From NCBI GenBank assembly GCA_037137375.1, contig JBAXKJ010000007.1:1-64000 (forward strand): a stretch of DNA of 64,000 bases, read 5' to 3'. Below, piece by piece: positions 8,758-20,100 of the stretch (position 1 is the first letter of the stretch; every line of letters starts with the position of its first letter). This stretch comes from CAINVV01 sp037137375. Lineage in GTDB: Bacteria > Bacteroidota > Bacteroidia > Bacteroidales > Prolixibacteraceae. Made by a program: the position numbers and the translations under genes. The notes beneath the pieces are model-generated. The model was given only the letters and a program-made list of their open reading frames with translations. It was not told the origin of the DNA and ran no database searches.

Positions 8758-10782
8758 TTATTTCTTATTACTCTTTTTAACGACTGGAATGAGGTGGATT
8801 GCCATTCCTCCGTTAGCAGAAATATCTGCATTGACAACAAATTTACTATCGACATTCTTTTCCTCAATTCTTACACCCGGCATCGATGACGTTGTGGAAA
8901 TAGCTGGAGGAGTATTCGCTTTCAGCTTATCTGGCTTGGCAGCAATTGCAGGAGCGTCGGAATAAATTTTAGCTTTGTATTTCAGCCCCGCTTCGAGAAA
9001 ATCGAGCGCAATGGTGAATTTTCCATCTACCGGAGCGATTGCTCCCAAAAACCATTCGGCACCTTTACGTCTGGCTACCACGGCACGTCGGCCTATATCT
9101 CCCTGCAAAACACGGGTCTCATCCCATGTCGTAGGCAATTGATCCCAGTATTCAAGAGCGGGTTCGTCAGGCACATTTTTTGGCTGGTCGTACCAGAAAA
9201 GGAACTGCCATGGACTGAAGAATATGGTTGAAAGTGCCAGTTGATGCGATTTAGTATTTTTCAATCGGTTGGATGTCCAGCAATAGGTATAATCTGCCGG
9301 ACCGGTCAGAAATCGTGTAAAAGGCAGTGTCGCATTATGCAATGGCGTTGGGAACTCTTCGTTTCCGCCAATACCTTCAACAGTCATCAAGTTGGGGTAA
9401 GTGCGCTGGTAACCGGTGTTACGAAACTCATCGTGGATATCTACCAAAATATGATATTTAGCGGCTTTGCGGATGGCTTCATGCGTCATGGCAGTCCAAA
9501 ACTGGCTACCCATGTTGACAAAACCATATTTAACGCCTTTGACACCCCATTTTTCATAAAGAGGAAGGATCTCATCCAGTTGTTGCTCCATCACCGCGTG
9601 ATTCACGTACAGGACGACGCCAATTCCTTTGCTATTCCCGTAGTTGATGACCTCCTGCAGGTTCAGGGTACTCTGACGTTTAGGCTCAACGCTGCGTGCA
9701 TCCGACTCAGGATCGCCTTCCGGACCATACCAGCCGGCATCATATTCGATGTATTGCATATGATGTTTGACAGCAAAATCAATACATGCCATGCCCCCAA
9801 CAGTTGAAAGTGTCGTTTCACGAATAACTTTTCCGGGTTTTATCCAGGATATGTCTTCCAGCTTACATGGTTCATTAAGGTTGAGTACCAGGTAATTTTG
9901 CTCCAGTAACTTACCGGGAGATTCCGCTACCATTACGACACGCCATGGCGTCGTAAAAGGAGTCTTTCCCGTCGCGCTGCCATTGATAAGTCCCCCGCGT
10001 GCACTTTCAGCATCCAGCATCGCTTCGAGTGTATTGGCTGATCCCTCCGTGGGACGTAATTTCATTCTCGGATAGAATGCGTTTTGGGCTTCGGTGATAG
10101 CCACATAAAGATGATCCTCCACTTTTATTGTCAGCGGACGTTCTGCCCCCGGACCAATTTTACTGACAGTCATCAGACTCTTGGCGTAATCTGCCTGTGC
10201 CCTGTAAATAGCCCAGGCCTGATGGTCGCCTGTAAAAGCGAACTGTGTGAGTTCACTGGTGATATCGAAGTACAACCAGTTGTTCGCTTTCGGCAAAGTG
10301 TAGTTCAAGGCAATGCCTTCGTCGTATGCCCGGAAAGTCAGGGTCAGACGTCTTGCCCTGGGGACTGGCCCGGTCAGCTGAAGTTCAACTACAAGTTGAT
10401 TGTAGTTGTCGCGGATGGTACTGCGCTCACCGTTTACGGGCTTCCAGTTCGTGTCGCTTGAGCTGGTATTCCGACCGATGATATCAAAATCGTGCGCCAA
10501 CTGTTGAATTCGCATCAGAAGTCCAAGTCTGGAATCAGAAAGCACCGGACGACCATCGTAACTAACGTTGTAAACAGGACAGCCTTTTTCGTTACCGATG
10601 TCTTTTAAATTAAAGCGCAATGATAACTTGCCATCCGGCGATTTTAACTCAAGCGGCAAGGGGATTTTACCACCGGCAACCTGGAGTCCGGCATTAGCGA
10701 TAGGCTTTGAATCCTGCGACTTCGAAGGAATGCAAGATGCAAGAAGCAGCAAAACTAGAAAAGCAGATTTTAAATTCTTCAT
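8758..10782 (-). CDS. GH97 alpha-glycosidase-like lipoprotein
   Basis: Member of GH97, the SusB family of calcium-dependent alpha-glucosidases and alpha-galactosidases. The lipobox LASC puts the lipid-bearing Cys at 17. An N-terminal beta-sandwich (about 30-300) is followed by the TIM barrel (about 310-570; YIEYDAGWYG at 344-353) and a C-terminal beta domain. In retaining alpha-galactosidases of the family the nucleophile Asp sits in a GVKxDF-type motif; here the matching motif is GVKGVKYGF with Gly at 420. Candidate acidic residues remain at 451-452 (HDEF), 469 (TVEG) and 475-476 (GNEE), as in the inverting SusB-like branch. I therefore favour an inverting mechanism, as inference. Its stop is one base before the GH3 start, so the two are probably translated together. 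Confidence 0.88.
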   Translation of the reverse strand: MKNLKSAFLVLLLLASCIPSKSQDSKPIANAGLQVAGGKIPLPLELKSPDGKLSLRFNLKDIGNEKGCPVYNVSYDGRPVLSDSRLGLLMRIQQLAHDFDIIGRNTSSSDTNWKPVNGERSTIRDNYNQLVVELQLTGPVPRARRLTLTFRAYDEGIALNYTLPKANNWLYFDITSELTQFAFTGDHQAWAIYRAQADYAKSLMTVSKIGPGAERPLTIKVEDHLYVAITEAQNAFYPRMKLRPTEGSANTLEAMLDAESARGGLINGSATGKTPFTTPWRVVMVAESPGKLLEQNYLVLNLNEPCKLEDISWIKPGKVIRETTLSTVGGMACIDFAVKHHMQYIEYDAGWYGPEGDPESDARSVEPKRQSTLNLQEVINYGNSKGIGVVLYVNHAVMEQQLDEILPLYEKWGVKGVKYGFVNMGSQFWTAMTHEAIRKAAKYHILVDIHDEFRNTGYQRTYPNLMTVEGIGGNEEFPTPLHNATLPFTRFLTGPADYTYCWTSNRLKNTKSHQLALSTIFFSPWQFLFWYDQPKNVPDEPALEYWDQLPTTWDETRVLQGDIGRRAVVARRKGAEWFLGAIAPVDGKFTIALDFLEAGLKYKAKIYSDAPAIAAKPDKLKANTPPAISTTSSMPGVRIEEKNVDSKFVVNADISANGGMAIHLIPVVKKSNKK

Positions 10783-10819
10783 TTGTAAGTTTTTATTTCA
10801 GATATATTTCAATCAATCA

Positions 10820-12490
10820 TTACCAGCCTGCGTTTTGCTGTAGTTTGGCCTCTTTTAATATCTCCGCATTAGGAATAGGATAATAATACATCTTGGGTAA
10901 GAAAACTCGCTTCTCAACCACATAAGGAGTATAGGTGAATGAGTTATCCGGATTTTTTACAATATCCATTCCTCTTAAATCGGCTCCAAGGGTGGTCTCG
11001 GCAATTTGCCAGCGACGGACGTCCCAGCTACGATGTTCTTCGAATGACAGCTCGATAAAACGCTCATTACGGATTTTTGCACGTAAAGTAGCAGCGGAAG
11101 CATAATCTGCGGCAACGAGCACAGGCATCCCAGCCCTCACCCTGATTGCATTCACCGCATCCACAGCGGTTAAGCCATACCTTGCATCCATTGGACCATA
11201 AGCTTCGTTCATCGCTTCTGCAAAATTCAGATAGATCTCACCGAGCCTGAAAAAGTACCAGGTATGACGGCTGGTATTATTGTTCAATAAATTCAAGGCA
11301 TCGTCTACATATTTTTTAATATAATACCCTGTTTTGGTAGCTTTCTCTTTTCCTTTTCCATCGAGACCACCAGTCCAGCATTCAATTGGCCGGGCTTTGA
11401 AGACCGAATTGTTTAGAATAACCGTATATCCTAAACGTGGATCGCGGTTTTTGTAAGGATCGGCCGGACTATATCCGGATGTCGGGTCAGTGATTGCCTT
11501 TCCGTTGGTCATTTCGTAGGCATCCACCAGGTTTTGAGAAGGACAGGTTGCTCCTACTCCGGCACCGTCGAAACCGATCGGGAAATTTGCCTTCTCGTAA
11601 GAGTTGGCATTTCCTTCCCTCCGTTCAAAGATTAACTCCTTGCTGTTGGTCTTTCGGGTAAAAAGTGCACCATAATTGCTTTCCAGCGCATAGGTGCTTT
11701 TTAATGTTCCCGTCGAAGCGATAAACTCTTTGGCCACAACAGCGGACCTATCCAACAATGAATTGCTGTAAGTACTGTTGTTATAGAGCGGGCTTGCTGC
11801 ATACAATAAAGTACGGCATTTGAGCGCCATGGCAGTTCCCAAGGTAGCCCGTCCGGTGTTTGAGGTATCATAAACCTTTGGCAATACCTTGATGGCGCTG
11901 TCACAATTGGCAACGATGAAATTCACTACATCTGTTACGCTACTTTTTGGGAGATTCAAGTTTTCATCCACATCATACAAGCGATTTACGATCGGGACCC
12001 CTCCATATCTTTTAAAAAGTTCAAAATAGGAAAATGCAATCAAGAATCTTGATTCCGCCCTAAACTGCTTCAATTCCGCAACATATCGATTATAGGTAAC
12101 ATCATCAACATATTTGAACTGCTTGAAAGTAACGGTATCGGTACCTTCCAGGAATATATAAGCACGACGGATAAGCTGGTATTGTTTGGTCCAGACATCA
12201 TCCGGATTGCTGAAAGAGGACCAGCTCCCATTGTTGAAATTCTGGATTGTCGAATAATCCCAGGCATGCTCTGACTCATCTGTTGCTGAAGATAACATCC
12301 CGTTATCTATGCGGTTAAAGGTCGAAGGCAACTGAGTGTATGCATTAGCAAGGACTTGCTTCATGTAGTTGTAGTCTGAGAAGACAAAGTTTTCCTTTAG
12401 CAAAGTATCGTTTTGGTAATTGAAATAATCCTTACATGCAGGCATCAGGAATGCAATAACCAATAATAAACCAAATATTTTCGTTTTCAT
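10820..12490 (-). CDS. SusD-like glycan-binding lipoprotein (pair 2)
   Basis: Outer-membrane surface lipoprotein that captures glycan and acts as a lid on the partner SusC transporter. The signal peptide ends at a lipobox with Cys19 (MPACKDYF). It shows the RagB/SusD N-terminal helices and TPR-like core (ELKQFRAESRFLIAFSYFELFKRYGGVPIV), the GRATLGTAMALKCRTLLYAASP helix pair, and the C-terminal half with LNFAEAMNEAYGP, ERFIELSFEEHRSWDVRRW and the terminal NAGW typical of the family. It lies 21 bases after its SusC partner. Its closest relative in the window is the edge-truncated SusD at 62814, which shares the CPSQNLVDAYEM-type and WDVRRW segments. Confidence 0.93.
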   Translation of the reverse strand: MKTKIFGLLLVIAFLMPACKDYFNYQNDTLLKENFVFSDYNYMKQVLANAYTQLPSTFNRIDNGMLSSATDESEHAWDYSTIQNFNNGSWSSFSNPDDVWTKQYQLIRRAYIFLEGTDTVTFKQFKYVDDVTYNRYVAELKQFRAESRFLIAFSYFELFKRYGGVPIVNRLYDVDENLNLPKSSVTDVVNFIVANCDSAIKVLPKVYDTSNTGRATLGTAMALKCRTLLYAASPLYNNSTYSNSLLDRSAVVAKEFIASTGTLKSTYALESNYGALFTRKTNSKELIFERREGNANSYEKANFPIGFDGAGVGATCPSQNLVDAYEMTNGKAITDPTSGYSPADPYKNRDPRLGYTVILNNSVFKARPIECWTGGLDGKGKEKATKTGYYIKKYVDDALNLLNNNTSRHTWYFFRLGEIYLNFAEAMNEAYGPMDARYGLTAVDAVNAIRVRAGMPVLVAADYASAATLRAKIRNERFIELSFEEHRSWDVRRWQIAETTLGADLRGMDIVKNPDNSFTYTPYVVEKRVFLPKMYYYPIPNAEILKEAKLQQNAGW

Positions 12491-12511
12491 AATTATTCTG
12501 CTATTGAATTT

Positions 12512-15316
12512 TTAGAATTGTAACCTTACCCCGGCATTATATGATTGAAGCGCAGGATATCCTGTAAAGATTTCAGGATCCAGGTTCTTAATCTTATCGA
12601 AGGTTAGAAGATTCATCCCTTGAATAAAGATTTTACAGGAAGACAATTTCCAGGATGACAATGAACTCTTTGGAATTTCATACGCAAGTTCAATGCTTCT
12701 TAACCTTAAATAATCTGCAGAACGCAACCATAGGTTACTGGTTCGGTAATTATTTGAATTATCAGCAGTGGTTAATCTTGGAAACTCAGCATCTGCAGCT
12801 GTTGCTGGCGTCCAGCGATTCATTACATATTCTGAAATCTGGGCCTTTTTACCCATAGGACCGGAGAGACCGTTGATCAGAACATCTTTGCCACCTAAGC
12901 CCTGGAATAATCCATCAAGGGACCATTCCTTGTATTTGATTCCGAAATTAATCCCATAATAGGAAGTAGGATTACTCGTGCGCCCAATAGCAATTTCGTC
13001 ATTCGCATCAATCAAGCCATTGTTGTCCTGATCTTTGTACTTTACATCGCCAGGTTTAACCTGAGTGAAAGTATAGATTGGGGTGGAAGAACTCGCAAGG
13101 TCTGCCTGAGTTAGAAAACCTATCGCTTCCAATCCAAAAAACTGGTTTACCGGATGACCAACCCGATATTGTCCGGCATTGGGATAAGCGGGTTCGATGC
13201 GTCTGTCGATATTCGAATTAGTAATTAGCCCATTAATTCCCAGGGTGTATTCGAATTCACCAACTTTTTTGGTACATTGAATGTTTGCTTCAATCCCATG
13301 TCTGGAAGCGATTCCGTCGTTGACGTAACCAGCAGTAATACCCAGGATAGAAGGAAGTTCATTCGTTCTGGTATCAACGATGTTGGTTCTTTTTTCATGG
13401 AAATATCCCAATTCAAAATCCAGACAATTAAAGAGACGACCTTCAATACCCAGATCAGTTTTAAATGCTTTCTCCCAAGAAATTTTGTAATTAGGGTAGT
13501 TGCTTTCCTGAGTTGCCGTGATACTGGCATTGCTATCCCCATATGGGTAGGATCCGCTATTAACATAATAAGAAAGATACAAATATCTGTCTTCCCCTGC
13601 CCCGATGTTATCATTGCCAACAAGTCCATAAGATGCCCTTGCCTTGAGATGATTGATCCAGGTATAGGATTTCAGGAAATTTTCTTCAGAAAGTATCCAG
13701 GAAAGAGCCAAAGCAGGAAAGAAACCAAACCTCTTATTTTCTGGAAAGCGCTCGGTCCCGTTATAACCTGCAACCAGCTCGGCATAATATTTCGATTTAT
13801 ATCCATAGGCAAAGCGTGCTGCCCCGCCTTGTAAAAGGTAAGGCGTATTATTACCTGTGGTAAAATTGACGATATATTTATCCTGATGATACATCAATTT
13901 GGCCGTTATCTCTCCTAATCCAAATTTCTGATAATAATCAAGATATGTTTCAAAATTTGTCCGGTTATTGGTACTGTTACCTGCAGTACGGGTTAAGGGG
14001 GATACCACTCCATATTGGGTATATACTATATTTCCTGCCGCTCCGGTGGATAACTGAAATACAGGGAAAGTCTTTTTGTAAGTTTCAGTTGAGCGGGCCC
14101 AATTATCAAATGCGACCACGGCTCCGATGCGTAATCCCTTTAACACCATATCCAGTTCGTGTTCCAATTTGAAAGACGACTGGAAGTTACGGTCGTTGGA
14201 AGCAGAGTATCCGGTCGAAGTAAGCAATCCGAGCGGATTCCCTTGGTAAGCGGAATTTCCACCGAAGGTACCATTGGGATTCTGAGGCGGAAACAAATTA
14301 GGAGCGTAGGCATAGATGTTATCAAATATGGTTCCGACTGCTGTTCCGGGACCGTTTCGATCTTCCATACGGCCACCAATATCCAACGAAGCCGTGAGTC
14401 GTTTTGTGACAACGATATCAATATTGGATCGAAAATTTAATCGCTTAAATGAAGACCCTGTACTGTAGCCATTGTTCCAGTCTGTATTTTTCAATAACCC
14501 CTGGTTATTCATGAAGTTCACCAGCACATAATATTTCATTACTTTATTTCCCCCGGTAAAATCAACACCTGCCTCCATCACCGGTGAACTCTTTTCCAAA
14601 ATCTGATCGAACCAATTAACATCAGGGTGGAAATTGGGATCTGTACCATCACTGTACTTTTGAATATCACTGGCAGTGTAAAGTGCTGGTCTACCATCAT
14701 TTACAAGGGCTTCATTATACAGCGAAGCATAATTTGCAGAATTGATAAAATTTGGCAGACGCGTTGGCTGTTGCATGCCATATTTTAGGGTAACGCCAAT
14801 TTTGCTGCCTATGAAACCACGTTTTGTAGTTACCAGGATTACACCGTTAGCACCTTTGATCCCGTACATGGCCGTTGCTGCTGCATCTTTCAGAACAGAT
14901 ATGGAGGCTATTTCCTCAACGGTTAGCTGGTCGATCGACCGCTGAAAACCGTCCACCATGATCATGGGTCCATTACCTCCGGCGTAAGAGGTATTACCCC
15001 TTATCAGGAAAGAGGGGACATCATTCCCCGGTTCACCACCACGCTGATTTACGATCAATCCGGATAATTTCCCGAAGAGGGCATTACCCGCATTCGTAAC
15101 TGTAATATTATCTAAATCGGCTGACTTAATAGTACTTATGGCACCTCCTACAGCATCCTGTTTTTGCTTACCAAAGGCGATATCCAGTACATCCGATGAA
15201 GCATTTTTAACTTTTGTCGTATCTATACCCTGTCCAATAAGTGGATTTATCAATCCAAACATAAGAAGGGTTAGAACAGCAGATGCTATTTGCATCCTAT
15301 ATAATGTTCGTTTCAT
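12512..15316 (-). CDS. SusC-like TonB-dependent transporter, short N-terminus (pair 2)
   Basis: Outer-membrane beta-barrel that imports oligosaccharides with TonB energy. Signal peptide about 1-29. The plug domain carries the SusC hallmarks: KLSGLIVNQRGGEPGNDVPSF, a MIMVDG segment, and ISVLKDAAATAMYGIKGANGVILVTTKRG. A C-terminal beta-barrel ends in the aromatic RLQF. The CarboxypepD_reg-like (CNA-B-type) domain that normally precedes the plug is missing: only about 30 residues lie between the signal peptide and the plug, explaining the 934-residue length against 1051 for the other SusC here. Third gene of the SusC1 unit, 32 bases before SusD1's end. Confidence 0.93.
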   Translation of the reverse strand: MKRTLYRMQIASAVLTLLMFGLINPLIGQGIDTTKVKNASSDVLDIAFGKQKQDAVGGAISTIKSADLDNITVTNAGNALFGKLSGLIVNQRGGEPGNDVPSFLIRGNTSYAGGNGPMIMVDGFQRSIDQLTVEEIASISVLKDAAATAMYGIKGANGVILVTTKRGFIGSKIGVTLKYGMQQPTRLPNFINSANYASLYNEALVNDGRPALYTASDIQKYSDGTDPNFHPDVNWFDQILEKSSPVMEAGVDFTGGNKVMKYYVLVNFMNNQGLLKNTDWNNGYSTGSSFKRLNFRSNIDIVVTKRLTASLDIGGRMEDRNGPGTAVGTIFDNIYAYAPNLFPPQNPNGTFGGNSAYQGNPLGLLTSTGYSASNDRNFQSSFKLEHELDMVLKGLRIGAVVAFDNWARSTETYKKTFPVFQLSTGAAGNIVYTQYGVVSPLTRTAGNSTNNRTNFETYLDYYQKFGLGEITAKLMYHQDKYIVNFTTGNNTPYLLQGGAARFAYGYKSKYYAELVAGYNGTERFPENKRFGFFPALALSWILSEENFLKSYTWINHLKARASYGLVGNDNIGAGEDRYLYLSYYVNSGSYPYGDSNASITATQESNYPNYKISWEKAFKTDLGIEGRLFNCLDFELGYFHEKRTNIVDTRTNELPSILGITAGYVNDGIASRHGIEANIQCTKKVGEFEYTLGINGLITNSNIDRRIEPAYPNAGQYRVGHPVNQFFGLEAIGFLTQADLASSSTPIYTFTQVKPGDVKYKDQDNNGLIDANDEIAIGRTSNPTSYYGINFGIKYKEWSLDGLFQGLGGKDVLINGLSGPMGKKAQISEYVMNRWTPATAADAEFPRLTTADNSNNYRTSNLWLRSADYLRLRSIELAYEIPKSSLSSWKLSSCKIFIQGMNLLTFDKIKNLDPEIFTGYPALQSYNAGVRLQF

Positions 15317-15347
15317 TTTTCAAATAAATTAAATTTGTAAGACCAAA

Positions 15348-17171
15348 TTACCAGCCTGGATTTTGAACCAATGCCTGTGACCGTATCATGTCGTTATAAG
15401 GGATTGGCCACAAGTACCAATTATCTTTCCAATAGCGGTCTTCCACTTTTTCCCTTGCATAGGTAAACGTACCATCGGATTTTTTTCTGATATCTACTCC
15501 ATAGATGGGTAAACCAAGAAGATTTCCAAGCTTAAGATGTTTAATATCAAAATAATGAATATCCTCAAGTGCAAATTCCACATCACGTTCACGAATGATG
15601 ATATCGCGTAATGCATCTTTAGAAGAAATGCCGCTTACGTTAGGCATCCCTGCTCTTGCTCTTACTTTATTGATATTTGTAAAACAATCCGGCTGTGGTC
15701 CTTGTGCCTCATTGAGGGCTTCGGCATACATCAGGTAGGCATCAGACAAACGCATGTATGGGTAAATAGCGGTTGAATTTGCAGAACCATTTGAAAGAAT
15801 TTCGTCGCAATATTTCCGAAGCAGGTATCCAGTCCGACTGGTAGCTAAGTCCCGCCTGTGAAATCCGAAATCAACACCAACAGTGCTGCCACCGGTTCGG
15901 TTATTCCAGGTTTCGACCGTCCTGGTATTCCATTTTGAGCCATTTTGTGCGATGGTTGCATAGAACCTGGGGTCAAGATTGACATAAGGATTGTTCGGAT
16001 CAAAGCCGGAAGTCGGATCATCCTGAGCCTTACCATTCTTCATCAGATATCTATCTACCAGATTTTGTGTTGGAAGTACATTATTGCCATCCGCTACTCC
16101 AGCTTGGGTAACAAAAGGCGATTCATAAGTTGGGAACAAGGTTTTAATACCCCATCCACGCCGGGATGGCACGAGTATCAGCTCTTTGTTGCCCAAAGCA
16201 TCCCGGGTTGCTTTTTGATAGGCTAGTGATGGATTTGTCGCATCAGTATATAGCTGATAACCATTTGCCTCGCAAAAATCAATGGTAGCTTTTGCAGCAT
16301 CAGCTGCTTTTTGCCAGCGGGTAACATCATAGTTACCCATGCAAATAAGGTTGTTAGTTTTCGGATCTGCCATGTCCATATAAGGTTTGGCAGCATTAAA
16401 AAGCGGACGGGCAGCAAATATCCACAAACGGGCTCTCAAAAATAATACCGTAGCCCTGGTTACCCTTCCAAATTCCTGATCGGGTCTTGAAGCTGGTAAT
16501 CCAGTCTCCGCCAGCGTCTTAACAAGTAAATTATCTATTGAATCGACCATCTGAGCAAGGGGTAATCGGGGTATAGTCTTATAGTCGTCGGTGGCATAAT
16601 CCAGTTTATGAGTTAACCAGGGTAATCCGCCGAATCGAATCATAAATTCGAAATAATGCATTGCCTTGATAAATCTGGCTTCGGCCTTTAATTCTGATCT
16701 TTGATTTGGAGTGGCGGTTTTAATGTTGTCTGCGTTGTCAATGAACCAGCAGGCACGATAGATGAAAGGCCAGCGGGTCTGCCATTTTGCTTCCTGTAAG
16801 GCTTCTGCATCGAAGGATGAAACTGCACCGATATTGTAACTCTGTGAACCGGCTGCACCATATCCACTTTCAGCCTGCTCCGAACAAGCAGCCAGCATGG
16901 TGCCCATTATTCGTTGTGTTTCCGCATCTGCCCAGCTATAGAAATAGCCATCAGGAACTTTATCATAGAGTCCTAAGACAAATAGTTTAGCCCGGTCGTA
17001 GGTAGAAAAAATTGTGTCTTGAGTAACGTCAACCCCAGGCGCTTTTTCGAAGTAGCTTTGGCATGAACCGGTTGTCAGAAGATAACTAAGCAGGAAAAAT
17101 CCGGCAAACCATCTCCCTATTGATTTAGCCTTGCTGGCTAATGATTTTTTATGAAGTATTTTACTTTTCAT
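15348..17171 (-). CDS. SusD-like glycan-binding lipoprotein (pair 1)
   Basis: Surface glycan-binding lipoprotein working with the SusC encoded just upstream. Long signal region ending in SYLLTTGSCQSYF, giving a lipobox Cys at about 38. It shows the usual SusD core (ELKAEARFIKAMHYFEFMIRFGGLPWLT, FGRVTRATVLFLRARLWIFAARP, MRLSDAYLMYAEALNEAQGP) and the C-terminal YLWPIPYNDM...NPGW. At 607 residues it is larger than the second SusD and only distantly similar, so the two pairs probably bind different parts of the glycan. Twelve bases separate it from SusC1. Confidence 0.93.
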   Translation of the reverse strand: MKSKILHKKSLASKAKSIGRWFAGFFLLSYLLTTGSCQSYFEKAPGVDVTQDTIFSTYDRAKLFVLGLYDKVPDGYFYSWADAETQRIMGTMLAACSEQAESGYGAAGSQSYNIGAVSSFDAEALQEAKWQTRWPFIYRACWFIDNADNIKTATPNQRSELKAEARFIKAMHYFEFMIRFGGLPWLTHKLDYATDDYKTIPRLPLAQMVDSIDNLLVKTLAETGLPASRPDQEFGRVTRATVLFLRARLWIFAARPLFNAAKPYMDMADPKTNNLICMGNYDVTRWQKAADAAKATIDFCEANGYQLYTDATNPSLAYQKATRDALGNKELILVPSRRGWGIKTLFPTYESPFVTQAGVADGNNVLPTQNLVDRYLMKNGKAQDDPTSGFDPNNPYVNLDPRFYATIAQNGSKWNTRTVETWNNRTGGSTVGVDFGFHRRDLATSRTGYLLRKYCDEILSNGSANSTAIYPYMRLSDAYLMYAEALNEAQGPQPDCFTNINKVRARAGMPNVSGISSKDALRDIIIRERDVEFALEDIHYFDIKHLKLGNLLGLPIYGVDIRKKSDGTFTYAREKVEDRYWKDNWYLWPIPYNDMIRSQALVQNPGW

Positions 17172-17183
17172 GAGTAGGCAAGT

Positions 17184-20100
17184 TTAAAATTGCAGATTAA
17201 TACCGAGGTTGTATATTTTCACTTGTTGATATTGCACCCATCTGCCACCGGGCTGTTCTGGGTCATATTTAAACAATTTCTGTCTGTCCCAGGTAATCAG
17301 GTTGGTACCATTAATATATACCCGCATAGATTGGCACTTTAATTTATTTAGAAGAGCGCCTGAAAATCTGTATCCAACTTCGAGGTTTTTTAACCGGATA
17401 TAGGATGCGTCCTGAGTAAAGAACTCATTGGTCCAGCCATTGGCATCGCCAAAATCAAATTGTGCAGGAACAAGCGTTAAAGCTGGAAAAGTTGCCGTCG
17501 CCTTGGTTGCTTCGGTCCAACGTCCGCGAATAAAGGTTTGAGCTGACTCATAAGCAGCATACTGACTCGTAAATGGCTGAAGTGATTCACCACTATAGGA
17601 TACCAGGGCATGTGTTACACCTTGAAAGAGTGCGCTTATATCAAATCCTTTATATTCGGCGCCCAGGCTAACACTCCCGGTAATCTCCGGCACCAGAGTA
17701 TAGTTTCCATAAGAGACGCGGTCGAGACTGTTAATTAATCCATCCTTGTTATAATCCACCCACATGAGATCCCCTTTGCGTACTACACCCAAAGTATTTT
17801 TGGCAATTCCTGCCATTGGTGTACCGCCGTTTGCCGCTGTTACCTCTGCATCTGTTTCATAATATTTCTGGAATAGATAAAGGACCGGGCGGCCGAAAGG
17901 TTGTCCTGTTTGTCTTTGCCATTCAACGGTAGAGGCAGGCTCATCCATCTCCAGTACTTTGTTCCGTGCAAATGCATAAATACCCTTAATCCAGTAGTTC
18001 ACCTTACCAACATTGTCTCTCCAGGATGTTTCTATTTCATATCCATGGTTCTCCATTTTGCCAAAGTTGAGTGGCGGTATTTTTTCATCTACATAAGAGG
18101 TATAGGTACCTTTTGTGCGCAGGATATTATACCTGTAATTGTAGAAATAGTCGAAGTTTAAAGACAATTTGTCAAATAGTTTCAGCTCGAAAGCATAGTT
18201 TTGTTTGTTTTCAACTTCCCAGGTAACATCAGGATTTCCGCGTTTTGTCACAGAAGCTGTTCCATACCCTGCACCTGAACCTGTATTACCGAATACAGGA
18301 CCTCCGGTATAGGACATTGAATAGCTGTCAGGGATATATAAAAACCTGTTACTGCCTAACTTATCATTACCTACTTTACCATAGGATACTTTCAACTTGA
18401 GTAAGGTAAGAAATTTATATTTCTTCAAAAATGATTCTTCTGAAGCAACCCATGAAGCAGAATAGGCAGGGAAAAATCCGAATCGCTTATCTGTCGGGAA
18501 GTTTTCGGATCCATTGTAGGCCATGTTTATTTCGGCATTGTACTTAGTCTTGTAACTGTAAGTAAAGCGGCCTACCATTCCCATGTAAGAGAGTGGAATT
18601 TCGTTAAAAGTACTCTCTGTATAATATTTTTTACTCTGATTATAGAGAAGCAGTCCTGTCAGGTCGTGTGCATTTGAAAAATTGCGTTTCCATTCCAGGG
18701 CAGCTTCAACATAAATATGTCTTCTTTTTGAATCATAGGATTCAGCATAATTCAACACAGAAGGACTTCCTACTGTCTTAAACAGCAATACGTCTTCCGG
18801 GACACCGTCGCCATTGGTATCCACAGTTTTTCGTACGGGTGTATACTCCGGCATGGTTGTTGGAAATGCCCTCCTGAGATTCAGCTCATAGTTGCTGTCG
18901 TATCCGTATTTTACCCTGGCAACCAATCCTCTTGTTAAGAAATCCAATTTTTGTGTGACTGAGAAAAGAGTGTTGACTTCGCTGTTATAATCCTGACGAT
19001 ATCCTTTCAAAGCCATCCATCTTACAGGTGTTTCATATCCATCGTTTATATAGGACTTTCCGTCTATCCATCCAGCTCCGGCCATTGGAGGTGCCTGATT
19101 GATATACCGCATAAACCACATTTCCCCATCACTGTTGGCAGCACGCTGATCATTTGGCATGTTGGCGGTCTTAATCGTTCCACCTAAATTGACAGACACT
19201 ATCATGTCTTTGGTTACATCAATATCCAGATTTGATCTGAAATTGGCTCTTTTATACCAGTCGGTATTATCATAGCCATTGTGAAAATCTTTAAAAGTAC
19301 CTGTTTGGTCGAGGTAACCAGCCGAAACAAAGTACCTGGTAGTTTTAGTACCCCCTCTGATATTCAGGTTGTATCTTTTCTGAGGTGACATGTCCCTCAT
19401 CATCATTCCATACCAATCTGTGTCCGGGTATAGCCAAGGGTCATCATGTGTCCTATAATGTTCAAGAGCAGCTGCCGAGAACTTTACATTGGCAGGCTTC
19501 ACCCCATCATTAATTTGAGCTTCATTATACAAGGTAGCATATTCGAAGCTTCCCAGGTATTGAGGCTTCCTGGTAGGAACACTAAGGCCATATTCCGCAT
19601 CAAAGCTGATTTTTGCTGCACCTTCTTTCCCGCGTTTTGTGGTTACGAGGATTACGCCATTGGCCCCGCGTACACCAAATACTGCTGTTGAAGAAGCATC
19701 TTTGAGGATGGAGACAGATTCAATCTCGTTTGGATCGATGTCGTTCATGGGTCGTTCCATCCCGTCAACCATGATCAAAGGATCAAGCTGACCCGACATG
19801 GTACCGATACCCCGTAACCTGATCGTCGGTGTATCCCTTCCGACGTGTCCGCTGGTATTCACAACCGTTAATCCGGGCATAATCCCGGTAAGGGCATTGG
19901 ATACACTAGCTGTAGGTGCCCTCATAATTTCTTTATTCGCCACACTGGCAACGGATCCGGTTGAAGTTAATTTCTTCTGGACTCCGTAACCAACAGCCAC
20001 TACTTCCTCAAGTGCAACAGATTCTTCCGACATCACCACATTGAGGTTAGATTTTCCGGCAATTGGAAGTTCCTGTGATCTCATTCCAACAAATGAGAAT

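Noticed and set aside
8757..8867. Upstream start of the GH3 gene at 8867
   Set aside because: These 37 codons lie inside the GH97 gene and give no signal peptide, while the ATG at 8756 does.
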